From the NCBI RefSeq assembly GCF_023155095.1, contig NZ_JAKNDA010000001.1:737365-801364 (forward strand): a stretch of 64,000 bases of DNA, written 5' to 3'. Below the pieces are notes generated by a model. The model did not search any database. It saw nothing but the letters and a program-made list of their open reading frames with translations, and was not told the origin of the DNA. This document shows, piece by piece, positions 56,053 to 63,567 of the stretch. The position numbers and the translations under genes were made by a program. The DNA comes from Idiomarina aminovorans. GTDB lineage: Bacteria; Pseudomonadota; Gammaproteobacteria; Enterobacterales; Alteromonadaceae. Every line of letters starts with the position of its first letter. The stretch's first letter is position 1.

Positions 56053-56661
56053 ATGTCATTTGAATTACCCACATTACCCTACGCTTACGATGCACTTGAG
56101 CCTTATGTCGATGCGATGACTATGGAAATTCATCACCAGCGGCATCATCAAACTTATGTCAACGGACTGAACCAGGCACTGGCCGACAGTGATTACGAAA
56201 AATGGGATTTATTTGAACTGTTACGACAGATTCAGAGTATACCTAGTAATATGCAGCCTGCTGTGCGTAATCATGGTGGTGGTCATGCAAACCACTCATT
56301 ATTTTGGCAAGTCATGTCTCCTCAGGGTGGTAGTGAGCCAACAGGCAAACTCGCTAAAGCTATTGAGAGCGACATAGGTGGTTTTCAGAATTTCAAAGAA
56401 CAGTTCACCCAGGCAGCGGTCAGTCGCTTTGGTAGCGGCTGGGCCTGGTTAGTTATTAATGCTAATGAAAAACTTGAAATAACCAGCACAGCCAATCAAG
56501 ATAGTCCTTTAATGGACGGGCAGACTCCCATCCTCGGGCTTGATGTATGGGAGCACGCTTACTATTTGAAATATCAGAATAAACGTGCAGACTATATTGC
56601 AGCATTTTATAAAGTGATCCACTGGCCAGAAGTTGCCAGGCGTTTTGAGGAACATAAATGA
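56053..56661 (+). CDS. sodA: Superoxide dismutase, Mn type
   Basis: The 202-aa enzyme dismutates superoxide in the cytoplasm. Metal ligands are His27, His81, Asp164 and His168. Mn preference is suggested by [11 protein letters not shown] and by Gln149 in NQDSPLMDG, where Fe enzymes usually have a different pattern. A Fur box upstream fits induction on iron loss, when a Mn enzyme replaces FeSOD. It overlaps the ZIP transporter gene by 4 nt, which suggests the transporter supplies or controls metal for it. Confidence 0.93.
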   Translation: MSFELPTLPYAYDALEPYVDAMTMEIHHQRHHQTYVNGLNQALADSDYEKWDLFELLRQIQSIPSNMQPAVRNHGGGHANHSLFWQVMSPQGGSEPTGKLAKAIESDIGGFQNFKEQFTQAAVSRFGSGWAWLVINANEKLEITSTANQDSPLMDGQTPILGLDVWEHAYYLKYQNKRADYIAAFYKVIHWPEVARRFEEHK

Positions 56662-57551
56662 AAGTGATGGCATTAATTCAACCGGGTTGGCGGCGAGGAA
56701 GTAAGCTACTCGGTTGGTGCGCTCTAGTTTTGGCTGTTGGCTATGGTCTGCAGCAACTCATTTTGCTAATGCAGCATCACGACCATGTGCGTTATGCGTT
56801 TTACGCCGGAATGGTGGCTGCGGCGGCTACCGCTGCAGGCACCCTGCCCGCGCTGTTTTCACGTGGGCTATCCACTCGCTTACATGCCGCCATGTTGGGT
56901 TTTGGTGGTGGCGTCATGCTGGCAGCCAGTATTTTTTCTCTCATTGTACCAGCGTTAGATTTATTTGAAGTAACAGCACAAACTACCTGGCAAGGTCCTT
57001 TGAAAGTAGCGGCTGCGATTCTTCTGGGCTCTTTTTTAATGATGGCTTTGGAGCGCAGTGTACCGCATGAGCATTTTATTAAAGGGACTGAAGGACATCA
57101 GGCACTGATATTAAAGCGCAGCTGGTTGTTTGTCATTGCAATTATTCTGCACAATATTCCTGAAGGGCTTGCCATAGGCGTAGCTTATGCAGGCGACGAT
57201 AACGTTGGAGCCTCTACTCTGGCAACCGGTATTTCTATTCAGGATATACCAGAAGGCTTTGTCGTAGCTATGGCTTTACTGGCTGCCGGTTACAGTCGTA
57301 AGCTCTCAATTGGGGTCGGCTTGCTATCTGGCTTAGTAGAACCACTAATGGCTGTTATTGGTGCCATTGCATTGACCAACTCCGCCGTGTTGCCCTGGGG
57401 GCTGGCAATGGCTGCCGGTGCTATGCTGTTTGTTATCAGCCATGAGATGATTCCCGAATCACACAAACAAGGGCATGAAATGTCCGCTACTAATGGTCTT
57501 ATGCTGGGTTTTGTGCTGATGTTTGTACTGGATACCGCTTTGGGTAGTTAG
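56658..57551 (+). CDS. ZIP-family metal transporter
   Basis: The 297-aa protein has about eight helices. The metal-site helices contain [13 protein letters not shown] and [13 protein letters not shown], as in GufA/ZIP-type importers, with Gln in place of the usual His in the second. A His pair in the first loop (HHDH) and VPHEH lie outside the core. Coupling to sodA and the upstream Fur box suggest Mn or Fe uptake under iron limitation, but substrate is inferred only from context. Confidence 0.85.
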   Translation: MKVMALIQPGWRRGSKLLGWCALVLAVGYGLQQLILLMQHHDHVRYAFYAGMVAAAATAAGTLPALFSRGLSTRLHAAMLGFGGGVMLAASIFSLIVPALDLFEVTAQTTWQGPLKVAAAILLGSFLMMALERSVPHEHFIKGTEGHQALILKRSWLFVIAIILHNIPEGLAIGVAYAGDDNVGASTLATGISIQDIPEGFVVAMALLAAGYSRKLSIGVGLLSGLVEPLMAVIGAIALTNSAVLPWGLAMAAGAMLFVISHEMIPESHKQGHEMSATNGLMLGFVLMFVLDTALGS

Positions 57552-57575
57552 CGCTCAGCTTACATTAACGCGCTA

Positions 57576-57929
57576 TCAAACAAGCAGATTCATCTCAAAA
57601 AGAAGCTTTCGGATGCTCTGCCTGGAGTCCATAACCAATAATAACTCGATTCTACTTTCGATCTTGTTCACTTTATAAAGAACCAGATTATGTTCATCAA
57701 TCAACAATTGCCGATAATCTGTTAGTCCCAAATCAAAAAGTCGTTCGCTAATGGGAGCTATTTGAGGATTGTCCGGCAACTCTGTTTGAATGCGAAACTT
57801 TATTGCCTCTACGGTTTTTAAAGCTGTAGACTCTGAATACTTACCTTTTAAAAAAGCTTTAAAGCGTTGCAGTGATAACCTGAATAGAGGCGAAGCAACC
57901 ACAGCATAACGGCTATTCGAAGGCTTCAT
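57576..57929 (-). CDS. RelE/ParE-type toxin
   Basis: The 117-aa basic protein fits the RelE/ParE superfamily, with ASPLFRLSLQRFKAFL near the start and LGLTDYRQLLIDEHNLVLYKVN in the core. It follows a Phd/YefM-type antitoxin gene with a 17-bp overlap. It is probably a ribonuclease or gyrase toxin held inactive by its partner. It may belong to the cassette array to the right, although no attC was found beside it. Confidence 0.7.
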   Translation of the reverse strand: MKPSNSRYAVVASPLFRLSLQRFKAFLKGKYSESTALKTVEAIKFRIQTELPDNPQIAPISERLFDLGLTDYRQLLIDEHNLVLYKVNKIESRIELLLVMDSRQSIRKLLFEMNLLV

Positions 57930-58131
57930 CCAGACTCAAAGCCTCCTTGCTTAAAGATTTTTCGGACAATTTAAGCAGTTTAAGTAAAGCCATAGTTTCC
58001 TGCTGAAACTCATAATCAGTATAAGACTGCACTACATACGCAGGCTTACCTTTTTTTGTGACTAGCAAATCCTCTTGCAACTCGAGGGAATTCGCATTTT
58101 CTTTTAAATAAGTAACCGTTTCCGTTTTCAT
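57913..58131 (-). CDS. Phd/YefM-type antitoxin
   Basis: The 72-aa protein has the Phd/YefM N-terminal fold pattern (YLKENANSLELQEDLLVTKKGKPAYVVQSY) and an acidic C-terminal toxin-binding tail ending LDEAFE. It overlaps the toxin gene by 17 bp and should autoregulate the pair. Confidence 0.8.
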   Translation of the reverse strand: MKTETVTYLKENANSLELQEDLLVTKKGKPAYVVQSYTDYEFQQETMALLKLLKLSEKSLSKEALSLDEAFE

Positions 58132-58520
58132 AACAACCTTTAAAAAGACTTTTTAAGGACTGATTGAAAATATAGCAGATTTTGCGAAATTAGAAAACTG
58201 AATCTGACCACTTTTCGCTTGAACAAGAGAGCCGAGTTTACAGCGTCTTAGCCTGTCGAACTTCGTTGCGAATACCTTCAAATAATTGGTCGTATTCATT
58301 TTCGGTCGGTACAGTCATTATTTCTTCACTATGAGCGTGTTTTATTTATCGAGTAACAACATGACTGTCAACGGCAATCTAATTTTGACCCACTTAGCGG
58401 TAAAGTAAAATTGACCCACCCTTAGCGGTTTACGCTCAAACAACCTGCCCGATGAAAGCTTTGACTTGTTATAGTTTTTATACCAAAATATAATATATAT
58501 TGGTAATTTTGAGGTGATGT
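58132..58520. other. Gene-poor interval with remnant sequences
   Basis: This 389-bp stretch holds a 26-codon minus-strand frame at 58238-58318 (starts MTVPTENEYDQLFEG) that is too short to assign. It also holds a pair of tandem TGACCCAC-containing repeats at about 58380-58430 that resemble the ends of IS21-type elements, and the parDE promoter. A TAACAAGTC segment on the minus strand at about 58463-58471 could be a half attC site. Confidence 0.5.
58466..58505 (+). promoter_or_regulatory. parDE promoter with operator palindrome
   Basis: A -35-like TTGTTA (58466-58471) and a perfect TATAAT (58489-58494) are 17 bp apart. The -10 lies inside a 25-bp inverted repeat with arms TACCAA and TTGGTA (58481-58505). 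This is a likely ParD autoregulation site. Confidence 0.6.
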
Positions 58521-58763
58521 ATGGCTAAAAACACAAGTATTAGCTTGGGTAACCATTTTGATCAGTTTATTGCACGACAGGTAGCTGATGGACGCTATGG
58601 CTCTGCTAGTGAAGTAATTCGTGCCGGACTGCGTAAGCTTGAGGAGGATAACCAAAAGCTTGAAACACTTCGCGCGCTTATACAAGAAGGTATAGCCAGC
58701 GGTACCGCCGAATACAGTTATGACGGTTTGATGGCTGAGCTTGATGACGAACTTGGTAAATGA
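58521..58763 (+). CDS. parD: ParD-type antitoxin
   Basis: The 80-aa protein has an N-terminal ribbon-helix-helix (SISLGNHFDQFIARQVADGRYGS) and the family signature SASEVIRAGLRKLEE. It represses its own promoter and neutralises the ParE product. Stop and start codons overlap with parE by 4 nt. A 191-aa minus-strand frame covering this pair is an antisense shadow. Confidence 0.9.
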   Translation: MAKNTSISLGNHFDQFIARQVADGRYGSASEVIRAGLRKLEEDNQKLETLRALIQEGIASGTAEYSYDGLMAELDDELGK

Positions 58764-59059
58764 GTTTAGTTTTAGTTTCAAGGGCAGCGCGTGCAGACTT
58801 AAAAAATATAGCGGCATATACCCAAAAGACATGGGATGCTGAGCAGCGAAGATCCTACATAAAAGAACTTGATCTAGCCTTCCTTTTTTTAGCAGAAAAC
58901 CCAATGTCTGGCACTCCTTGTGGCTACATAATCTCTGGCTTAAGAAAACACCGCCATAAAAGCCATACCATATTTTATGAAAATAAAGATAACTCAATTT
59001 TGATTGTTCGTATTCTTCATAAAAGCATGGATGTTGAATTACAACTTAAACAACTGTAA
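58760..59059 (+). CDS. parE: ParE-type toxin
   Basis: The 99-aa protein matches ParE (SRAARADLKNIAAYTQKTWDAEQ at the start; RKHRHKSHTIFYENKDNSILIVRILHKSMD near the end), a predicted gyrase poison. Its stop codon lies inside an attC-like site. The pair reads opposite to the attC orientation, as many toxin-antitoxin cassettes of large integrons do. Confidence 0.9.
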   Translation: MSLVLVSRAARADLKNIAAYTQKTWDAEQRRSYIKELDLAFLFLAENPMSGTPCGYIISGLRKHRHKSHTIFYENKDNSILIVRILHKSMDVELQLKQL

Positions 59060-59126
59060 CGCCCCCCTGCGCGGTTGCTTTGTAGCGCCATCGGAAAAGC
59101 AGTCCGACAACAGCCGCTTGTTACAA
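59054..59126 (-). other. attC-like recombination site (C)
   Basis: On the minus strand this 73-bp region runs from TTGTAACAAGCGG to GGGGGGCGTTACAG. Outer arms TAACAA and GGGCGTTA match the ends of integron attC sites. The inner part can pair imperfectly (GCGGCTGTTG with CAACCGCG, and TGCTTTTCC with its inverse). It contains the parE stop codon. It separates the parDE cassette from the next toxin-antitoxin cassette. Confidence 0.7.
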
Positions 59127-59135
59127 CTTGCATCA

Positions 59136-59156
59136 ATTGTAGCATGCTGCTACAAT
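59136..59156 (+). promoter_or_regulatory. 9-bp inverted repeat operator before the second TA module
   Basis: ATTGTAGCA / TGCTACAAT arms with a 3-bp spacer lie 27-48 bp before the antitoxin start. Antitoxins of this kind bind such palindromes to repress their own operon. Confidence 0.6.
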
Positions 59157-59183
59157 CAAGAAAATCCAACTCTGGAGGTACAA

Positions 59184-59405
59184 ATGGCTACGAACAGCAT
59201 TCGCTTAGATCAAAACCTAATCGAAAAGGCAACTATTATGGCCAAAGCGCTTAATCGAACCCCGCCCAAGCAAATAGAACATTGGGCAAAAATCGGCGAA
59301 ATAATGGAAGATAACCCCGATTTACCCTACGAGTTTGTAAGGCAGGCCATCATCGCGCAGGCAGAACGGGACGCCGGAAAGCTAGAGGCCTACGATTTTG
59401 GTTAA
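59184..59405 (+). CDS. ParD-like antitoxin of a RelE-type module
   Basis: The 73-aa protein has a ribbon-helix-helix-like start (NSIRLDQNLIEKATIMAKALNRTPPKQIEHWAKIG) followed by an acidic C-terminal tail. It matches the TA-associated ParD_like family. The frame extends upstream through attC site C; the ATG at 59184, with GGAGG spaced 6 nt upstream, is the true start. It overlaps the toxin gene by 8 nt. Confidence 0.82.
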   Translation: MATNSIRLDQNLIEKATIMAKALNRTPPKQIEHWAKIGEIMEDNPDLPYEFVRQAIIAQAERDAGKLEAYDFG

Positions 59406-59688
59406 AGCCACAACTGTATTACAGACCCCTACATTCAAGAAAGCGGTAAAAAAGGTCAAGCCTAACCAGAAAGAGGACGTTGATTTAGCCGTGAAGGAGC
59501 TTATGGCCAACCCCAACATCGGAGAACAAAAGAAAGGGGACCTGGCCTTTCTGCGAGTCCATAAGTTCAAGATGAACAAGCAACTGACTCTACTCGGCTA
59601 CAGTTTTGATGATGGCGCTCTTGTCCTTGAACTGATGGCCCTAGGCTCACACGAAAACTTCTACCGCGATCTCAAACGACCAAAATGA
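59398..59688 (+). CDS. RelE/ParE-type toxin (small, basic)
   Basis: The 96-aa protein starts at a TTG overlapping the antitoxin stop (no usable ATG exists). It has the RelE-like layout TPTFKKAVKKVKPNQKEDVDLAVKELMANP, with GDLAFLRVHKFKMNKQLTLLGYSFDDG and a C-terminal GSHENFYRDLK motif. It is likely a translation-dependent mRNA interferase. It lies just before attC site B. Confidence 0.82.
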   Translation: MVKATTVLQTPTFKKAVKKVKPNQKEDVDLAVKELMANPNIGEQKKGDLAFLRVHKFKMNKQLTLLGYSFDDGALVLELMALGSHENFYRDLKRPK

Positions 59689-59690
59689 CG

Positions 59691-59767
59691 TTGTAACGCC
59701 AGCCATCACCGGTGACAGAACCGCAGCGAAGCGGAGGTTTTGGCATCCGGTGCATGGCCTGTTATAT
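59691..59767 (-). other. attC-like recombination site (B)
   Basis: On the minus strand ATATAACAGGCCATGCACCG leads into a palindromic centre (CCTCCGCTTCGCTGCGG) and ends CACCGGTGATGGCTGGCGTTAC. Outer TAAC and GTTA boxes and matched inner GGCCATGCACCGG / CACCGGTGATGGC arms give the long imperfect hairpin that attC sites need. It starts 2-4 nt after the stop of the minus-strand gene at 59769, the normal gene-attC spacing. Confidence 0.78.
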
Positions 59768-59768
59768 T

Positions 59769-60086
59769 TTACCGTCGGCTCGTCCACGCTGAGCAGTCGA
59801 TATGAGTAAAGCGACCGAAATCAGTTGGCTCGTTGTTGTCTGGAGCGACGACAAGCTCTTGCCCGCAATATGGGCAGAACCCAACCTCAACAACCGTAAC
59901 CCAAATCGTTTCACCAACCTCCTCAAGTTGATGGTTTTCTTCTAAATCGTCTTCCGTCGCTTGCCTTTCTACAAACAGGCACCATACGAAATTTTCACGC
60001 CCTACATGATTCTTATCCAGCCTAATCGATACGCCGTGCTTCGGCATGCCGTCACAATCGTGAACAGCGTCTTGCCCACTACTCAT
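59769..60086 (-). CDS. Cassette-borne hypothetical protein with CPYCG motif
   Basis: The 105-aa protein starts at the ATG at 60086 (a frame opening at 60101 exists but the later ATG has better context). It has an acidic middle and a single CPYCG motif near the C-terminus (VEVGFCPYCGQEL), which suggests a half zinc ribbon. Similar unknown proteins occur in integron arrays in my recollection. It is followed at once by attC site B. Function unknown. Confidence 0.65.
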   Translation of the reverse strand: MSSGQDAVHDCDGMPKHGVSIRLDKNHVGRENFVWCLFVERQATEDDLEENHQLEEVGETIWVTVVEVGFCPYCGQELVVAPDNNEPTDFGRFTHIDCSAWTSRR

Positions 60087-60153
60087 TGATCTCGTCCACA
60101 AATATTTGTCGTTCAGTCACATCTTCAAGTAATTCAATATTCTCAAGTTTCAT
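60079..60153 (-). CDS. 24-codon ORF overlapping the CPYCG gene
   Basis: A short frame starting MKLENIELLEDVTERQIFVD ends inside the start region of the gene at 60086, with an ATGAGTAG overlap. It could be a leader peptide that couples translation, or a small antitoxin-like protein. Support is limited to the coupled overlap. Confidence 0.35.
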   Translation of the reverse strand: MKLENIELLEDVTERQIFVDEINE

Positions 60154-60205
60154 AGCTTACTGTCAGATTCTCCCAAGAACATAGACACAATGACTCCCTG
60201 CTCAA

Positions 60206-60291
60206 ATGCTAGCCTCCGCATTTTCCTGGGTTAGCTGAAAGCCAGTGCCATAATTAGTTTGTTCAAAACTCAATCATTTGGAGGCTAGCAT
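60206..60291. repeat. 12-bp inverted repeat that can mask the IS110 transposase start
   Basis: ATGCTAGCCTCC at 60206-60217 is repeated inverted as GGAGGCTAGCAT at 60280-60291. The right arm contains the GGAGG ribosome-binding site and two bases of the ATG at 60290. An mRNA started outside would fold and hide the start, while one started inside the 62-nt loop would not. Confidence 0.7.
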
Positions 60292-60793
60292 GAACAAACA
60301 TAGCATGATTTTTATCGGATTAGATACTCATAAAGAGTTTCACGAAGTCGCCTATTGTGAAGAGCAACGAGGAGCTGTGCCCGCTCACTATGGCCGTATC
60401 CCGTCGTCTAAAGTCAGCCTGAAAAAGCTGATACGCCAGTTTGAATCCAAATACCCCGGCGCCACGTTGCATGTGGTTTACGAAGCCGGTCCCTGCGGTT
60501 ACTGGATTTATCGGTTCATCACCAGCCTCGGGCACTGTTGTTATGTCGTTGCGCCGTCACTTATTCCGAAAAAACCGGGCGAGCGAGTTAAAACCGACCG
60601 CCGTGATGCGCTGAAGTTGGTAAAGCTTTTAAAGTCAGAGGATCTCACCCCGATTTATGTACCTGAGCCTGAGGACGAAGCCGTGCGTGATTTATCCCGG
60701 GCGCGCGAAACGGCGATGAAATGCGTATTCTGCACAAATTATAATGCTTGTCGGAAAGCCCGAGTGAGTCAATTTTCTGAAACTGTTCCATGA
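60290..60793 (+). pseudogene. 3'-truncated IS110-family transposase
   Basis: The first ~144 codons match the RuvC-like DEDD domain of IS110/IS1111 transposases: Asp12 (GLDTHKE), Glu65 (VVYEAGPCGYW), Asp103 and Asp106 (KTDRRDALKL). After residue 144 (RARETAMK, about 60721) the similarity stops and unrelated codons follow to a stop at 60793. The C-terminal transposase_20 domain is missing. The remnant is not mobile by itself. It lies within the cassette array in plus orientation. Confidence 0.85.
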
Positions 60794-60915
60794 GGTTCCT
60801 TTAGTGCTGGTGGCGATATAAACAAAGCATTTCATTTCTTACTCTTGCTTGATTAACTCGCACTTTCGAACTTCATACTTAGCGACGGTGATTCCACCAA
60901 ACTCTCCTTTGTGAG
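60794..60915. other. Intergenic stretch after the truncated IS110
   Basis: Nothing convincing is present: no ORF, no clear attC and no terminator. It probably contains the breakpoint that removed the 3' part of the IS110 element and any attC of the DUF4350-like cassette. Confidence 0.4.
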
Positions 60916-61487
60916 CTAACGCTCGGCTAACCAACCCATAACATTCAATAAAAACCTTTCATTTTGTTCGGCACCTTTAGATACCAAACCAATTTTTCTA
61001 TTCGTTTTAGTATCTAGTTGAGACGAAAACATCATGCCTTCAGCAAACACAGCTATCCGCCCCTTTCCAATCTCTAATACAGCCCCCTGACTCCAGCCGT
61101 TCATAGACATTCTAGGCGTGTCAGAATTTATTTGAAAAGGTATTTCAGGAACAACAGAAACAGCTCCCTTGCCTAGCTTTAATAGTGACGTAGCTTCTGG
61201 TGGCGTTTTAAAAGCTGAACCACCAAATGTTCTAACCCGCTCTATACGATTAGATTGAATCGCACTTTCAGTCATTCCAACTAAAGTGGAAGGTAGATAT
61301 AAGCTTTGTCCTGCCTTACCTGTTCCAAGAGTAATGTCATGCTCACCGAGCGTTTTATTCTTGGCATAAAACACCGCATTGCCAACATGACCATTACTAA
61401 ATTCAAAGCCAAATTCACTAGCTAAATTTTCAATGACTTTAGGAAATGGTGTGTGGTCTGCAACTAAAAAAAGCGAGCCACCTTCTA

Positions 61488-62371
61488 GGGCGTGTTGATC
61501 TTTCCTGTACATATTTTGTTCAGCAATACATCGGTAGCCACATCAATGAAAATGCCAGTGACACCATACTGGCATAATTTCTCGCTAACTTTTCATACCT
61601 GGTTGATATTGAACGATAATGTTTTATTCGTGCGAACGCATTTTCAACTAAATGCCTATATTTATACAGGCACCAATCGACACTGCATTTGTCTATATCC
61701 TGGCCATAATTACGTTTGGGTATGACTGAAGTCCCTCCTTTGACTTCAACATATTTCCTCAATGCGTCACTATCGTATCCTTTGTCGCCTACGAAAATGT
61801 TTACTTCCCTCAAATGGTCTACCAGACTTTGAGCCCGAGCTATGTCATTTCTCTGGCCTTCTGATAGTTCAAAATAAATAGGAAGGCCGCCACTATCCAC
61901 GACTAAATGAATTTTTGTAGAGTTACCACCTCGGCTCTTTCCAATGCACTCATTATCCACGGTAGCCGCTCCGGTACTATGCTGATGAGCTTTAACAATA
62001 GAGCCGTCAGCAAAGACCCAATCGTAATCAGATAGTTTTGCTAACTCATTGAATAACATATTTAATAAACCTTTCTTCGACCACAAATTGAACCGGCGAT
62101 AAACCGCGCTCCAATCACCAAATTCCGATGGCAAGTCACGCCACGGAATTCCGGTTCTCAGCCGGAATAATATCCCTTCAAACGTCATTCTGTGTTCTGT
62201 TTTATTGTAAATGCGGCCTGTGCTCTTCATTACTTGAAGTAGCTTTTTCCACCGCTTATCAGTTAGCATTAGTCTCGGCATGGTATTGAGTTGTTAGTTT
62301 ATTTTTGGCGAAACAAATTATAACTCTTTACCATGCCGCTCAAAAACTAATCGCGAAAGATCAACACGCCT
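61488..62371 (-). mobile_element. IS5-family insertion sequence, 884 bp, TA target duplication
   Basis: The left end starts GGGCGTGTTGATCTTTC and the right end, inverted, reads AGGCGTGTTGATCTTTC, so the terminal repeats differ at one base over 17. TA flanks both sides (61486-61487 and 62372-62373). It carries one intact transposase gene on the minus strand. The TA target and size suit the IS427/IS1031 side of the IS5 family. The same terminal repeat is found on the MITE at 30945. Confidence 0.9.
61520..62281 (-). CDS. IS5-family DDE transposase
   Basis: The 253-aa protein has the N-terminal DUF4096-type domain (LTDKRWKKLLQVM, FRLRTGIPWRDLP) and a DDE domain with Asp92 (FADGS), Asp166 (VGDKGYDSD) and Glu213 (HLVENAFARIKHYR). 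Unlike many IS427-group elements it needs no frameshift. It appears intact and active. It is nested in the interrupted lipoprotein gene in the same direction. Confidence 0.94.
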   Translation of the reverse strand: MPRLMLTDKRWKKLLQVMKSTGRIYNKTEHRMTFEGILFRLRTGIPWRDLPSEFGDWSAVYRRFNLWSKKGLLNMLFNELAKLSDYDWVFADGSIVKAHQHSTGAATVDNECIGKSRGGNSTKIHLVVDSGGLPIYFELSEGQRNDIARAQSLVDHLREVNIFVGDKGYDSDALRKYVEVKGGTSVIPKRNYGQDIDKCSVDWCLYKYRHLVENAFARIKHYRSISTRYEKLARNYASMVSLAFSLMWLPMYC

Positions 62372-62790
62372 TAGTACCCATCTCTTAATATTTGAGACTT
62401 CTTCATTGGTTATAGCCTCAGTAAAAGGAGGGTTCCAGTCCCTTCTGCTTTTATCCAGTGCATTTGCAATAACTAATATATCAGCACTACTCAGGCTGTC
62501 TGATGAAAAACGACTTTTATTAGGTTTTACCGTATAACCATCACTTTTAAGAACTTGAGCAAACGGTCTATACCGTCCATTTACAGTTAAAAAATTATTG
62601 TGCGCTTCGTCTATAAATACCACAGGGCTATTTTGCTCAGAAAAGGTTTTGTGGGTATTTTGGGGGGTAAAGTCTGGATCGGCTTGTTGAGAGCTATCAG
62701 AACAAGCTAGTAGCAGAATCAAAAAGAACCCAACAAAGCTTGCCTTGAATAATCTCATCTATAGACCCCGAATAATGTACATTGATACGT

Positions 62791-63168
62791 TTAAAATGCA
62801 TAAAAGTACACCGCTAAAAGTAACGGCAAATACAAAATGCAGCTTGCTCCAGCCATTACGCGCATTTTATTTTTACCCATAACCTCAGCAGCGTAAGCTA
62901 ACTTAGGTGACCAAAAATTAGGTAATACAGACCATACTATGGCAATGACTAACCATCCCTGCCAGAAAGCAGGGGTAAGATAAACCGTGTCTGTAATAAA
63001 ACCGTGAAAAGCGACTAACCCCAATGCCATAAATATGGCGTTGGAGAATTCTTCTACTTTAACGATCCTAGGGCTTTTATCCTTACCAGACACATACTCA
63101 AAGACCTTGAACGGAAGCGGCAGAACGATTAATGCAACCAGTATCCAGAAAGATACTTGCCAGAACAT
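62791..63168 (-). CDS. Four-helix membrane protein of unknown function
   Basis: The 125-aa protein has four hydrophobic segments (about 3-18, 42-60, 66-84, 105-123) joined by short charged loops. It has a clear AAGGAG ribosome-binding site. I do not recognise the family. It lies between a helical-repeat gene and the interrupted lipoprotein gene, all on the minus strand with short gaps, so they may be one transcript. Confidence 0.7.
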   Translation of the reverse strand: MFWQVSFWILVALIVLPLPFKVFEYVSGKDKSPRIVKVEEFSNAIFMALGLVAFHGFITDTVYLTPAFWQGWLVIAIVWSVLPNFWSPKLAYAAEVMGKNKMRVMAGASCILYLPLLLAVYFYAF

Positions 63169-63192
63169 AATTTAACTCCTTTTACCGCCGCG

Positions 63193-63543
63193 CTAATGGC
63201 CGCCGCCTTTCGGCATCCTAGCAGGCGCAGTCTGAGCATTGAGCGCTTTGTTAGCTGATGCCTCCGATTTCGAAAGAACATCGAATGCCTTTATAATTTT
63301 ATCCAAGGCGGATTTTTTATCGCTTGAATAGGGCATTTTGTCTGCTGCTACGACAGCATACCCAATAGATGACTTATTTTTTACAGCCTCTTCCACAACC
63401 AAATGGAAAGCATCGGCCTTGCTCCTTGCATAAGGAATTTTATCTGCTGCAATTACCGCCATGTTGAAATCTTCAACAGATAAGGCAGTTTTAACCAAGG
63501 AGGCAAGAGACTCACTTTTACTCTGAGAATAAGGCTGCGACAT
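63193..63543 (-). CDS. Helical-repeat protein (34-residue units), unknown function
   Basis: I place the start at the ATG at 63543, which has GAGG five bases upstream; an earlier in-frame ATG at 63558 lacks a site. The 116-aa protein has about two and a half copies of a 33-34-residue unit with the pattern AVxAADKxPY followed by SK and a helix ending xLVxxA. The length recalls TPR-like helical pairs. The tail ends PKGGGH. Function unknown. It follows a 57-codon gene by 24 nt. Confidence 0.65.
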   Translation of the reverse strand: MSQPYSQSKSESLASLVKTALSVEDFNMAVIAADKIPYARSKADAFHLVVEEAVKNKSSIGYAVVAADKMPYSSDKKSALDKIIKAFDVLSKSEASANKALNAQTAPARMPKGGGH

Positions 63544-63567
63544 CGAAGCCTCATACATCGCGAGAAG

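Larger units (their letters stand above)
60916..62758 (-). pseudogene. DUF4350-like lipoprotein gene split by an IS5-type element
   Basis: The 5' part (62758 to 62372) encodes a lipoprotein signal (ILLLACSDSS) and VVFIDEAHNNFLTVNGRYRP. The 3' part (61487 to 60916) continues with EGGSLFLVADHTPFPKVIEN to the stop. Removing the IS and one TA copy joins the halves in frame at RWVL-EGGSLF, giving about 318 aa. I believe the family is DUF4350, whose members act near the membrane in unknown roles. The insertion is recent, since both halves are undamaged. Confidence 0.85.

Noticed and set aside
57540..57575. Possible attC or terminator between the ZIP gene and the RelE-type toxin
   Set aside because: There is a TAGCGC/GCGCTA pair and a GCGTTAA segment, but the stem is short with no T-run and no long attC-like arms.
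58422..58997. 191-aa minus-strand open frame
   Set aside because: It lies antisense to parD and parE, which have clear family motifs, operator, ribosome-binding sites and a 4-nt overlap. The minus frame has no recognisable domain.
59004..59183. 60-residue N-terminal extension of the second antitoxin
   Set aside because: It would be translated through the attC site and operator; a good ribosome-binding site precedes the ATG at 59184.
60855..60920. CGTTAGC-like motif at the end of the interrupted lipoprotein gene as an attC
   Set aside because: It is part of the coding end and stop codon, and no matching arm or hairpin follows.
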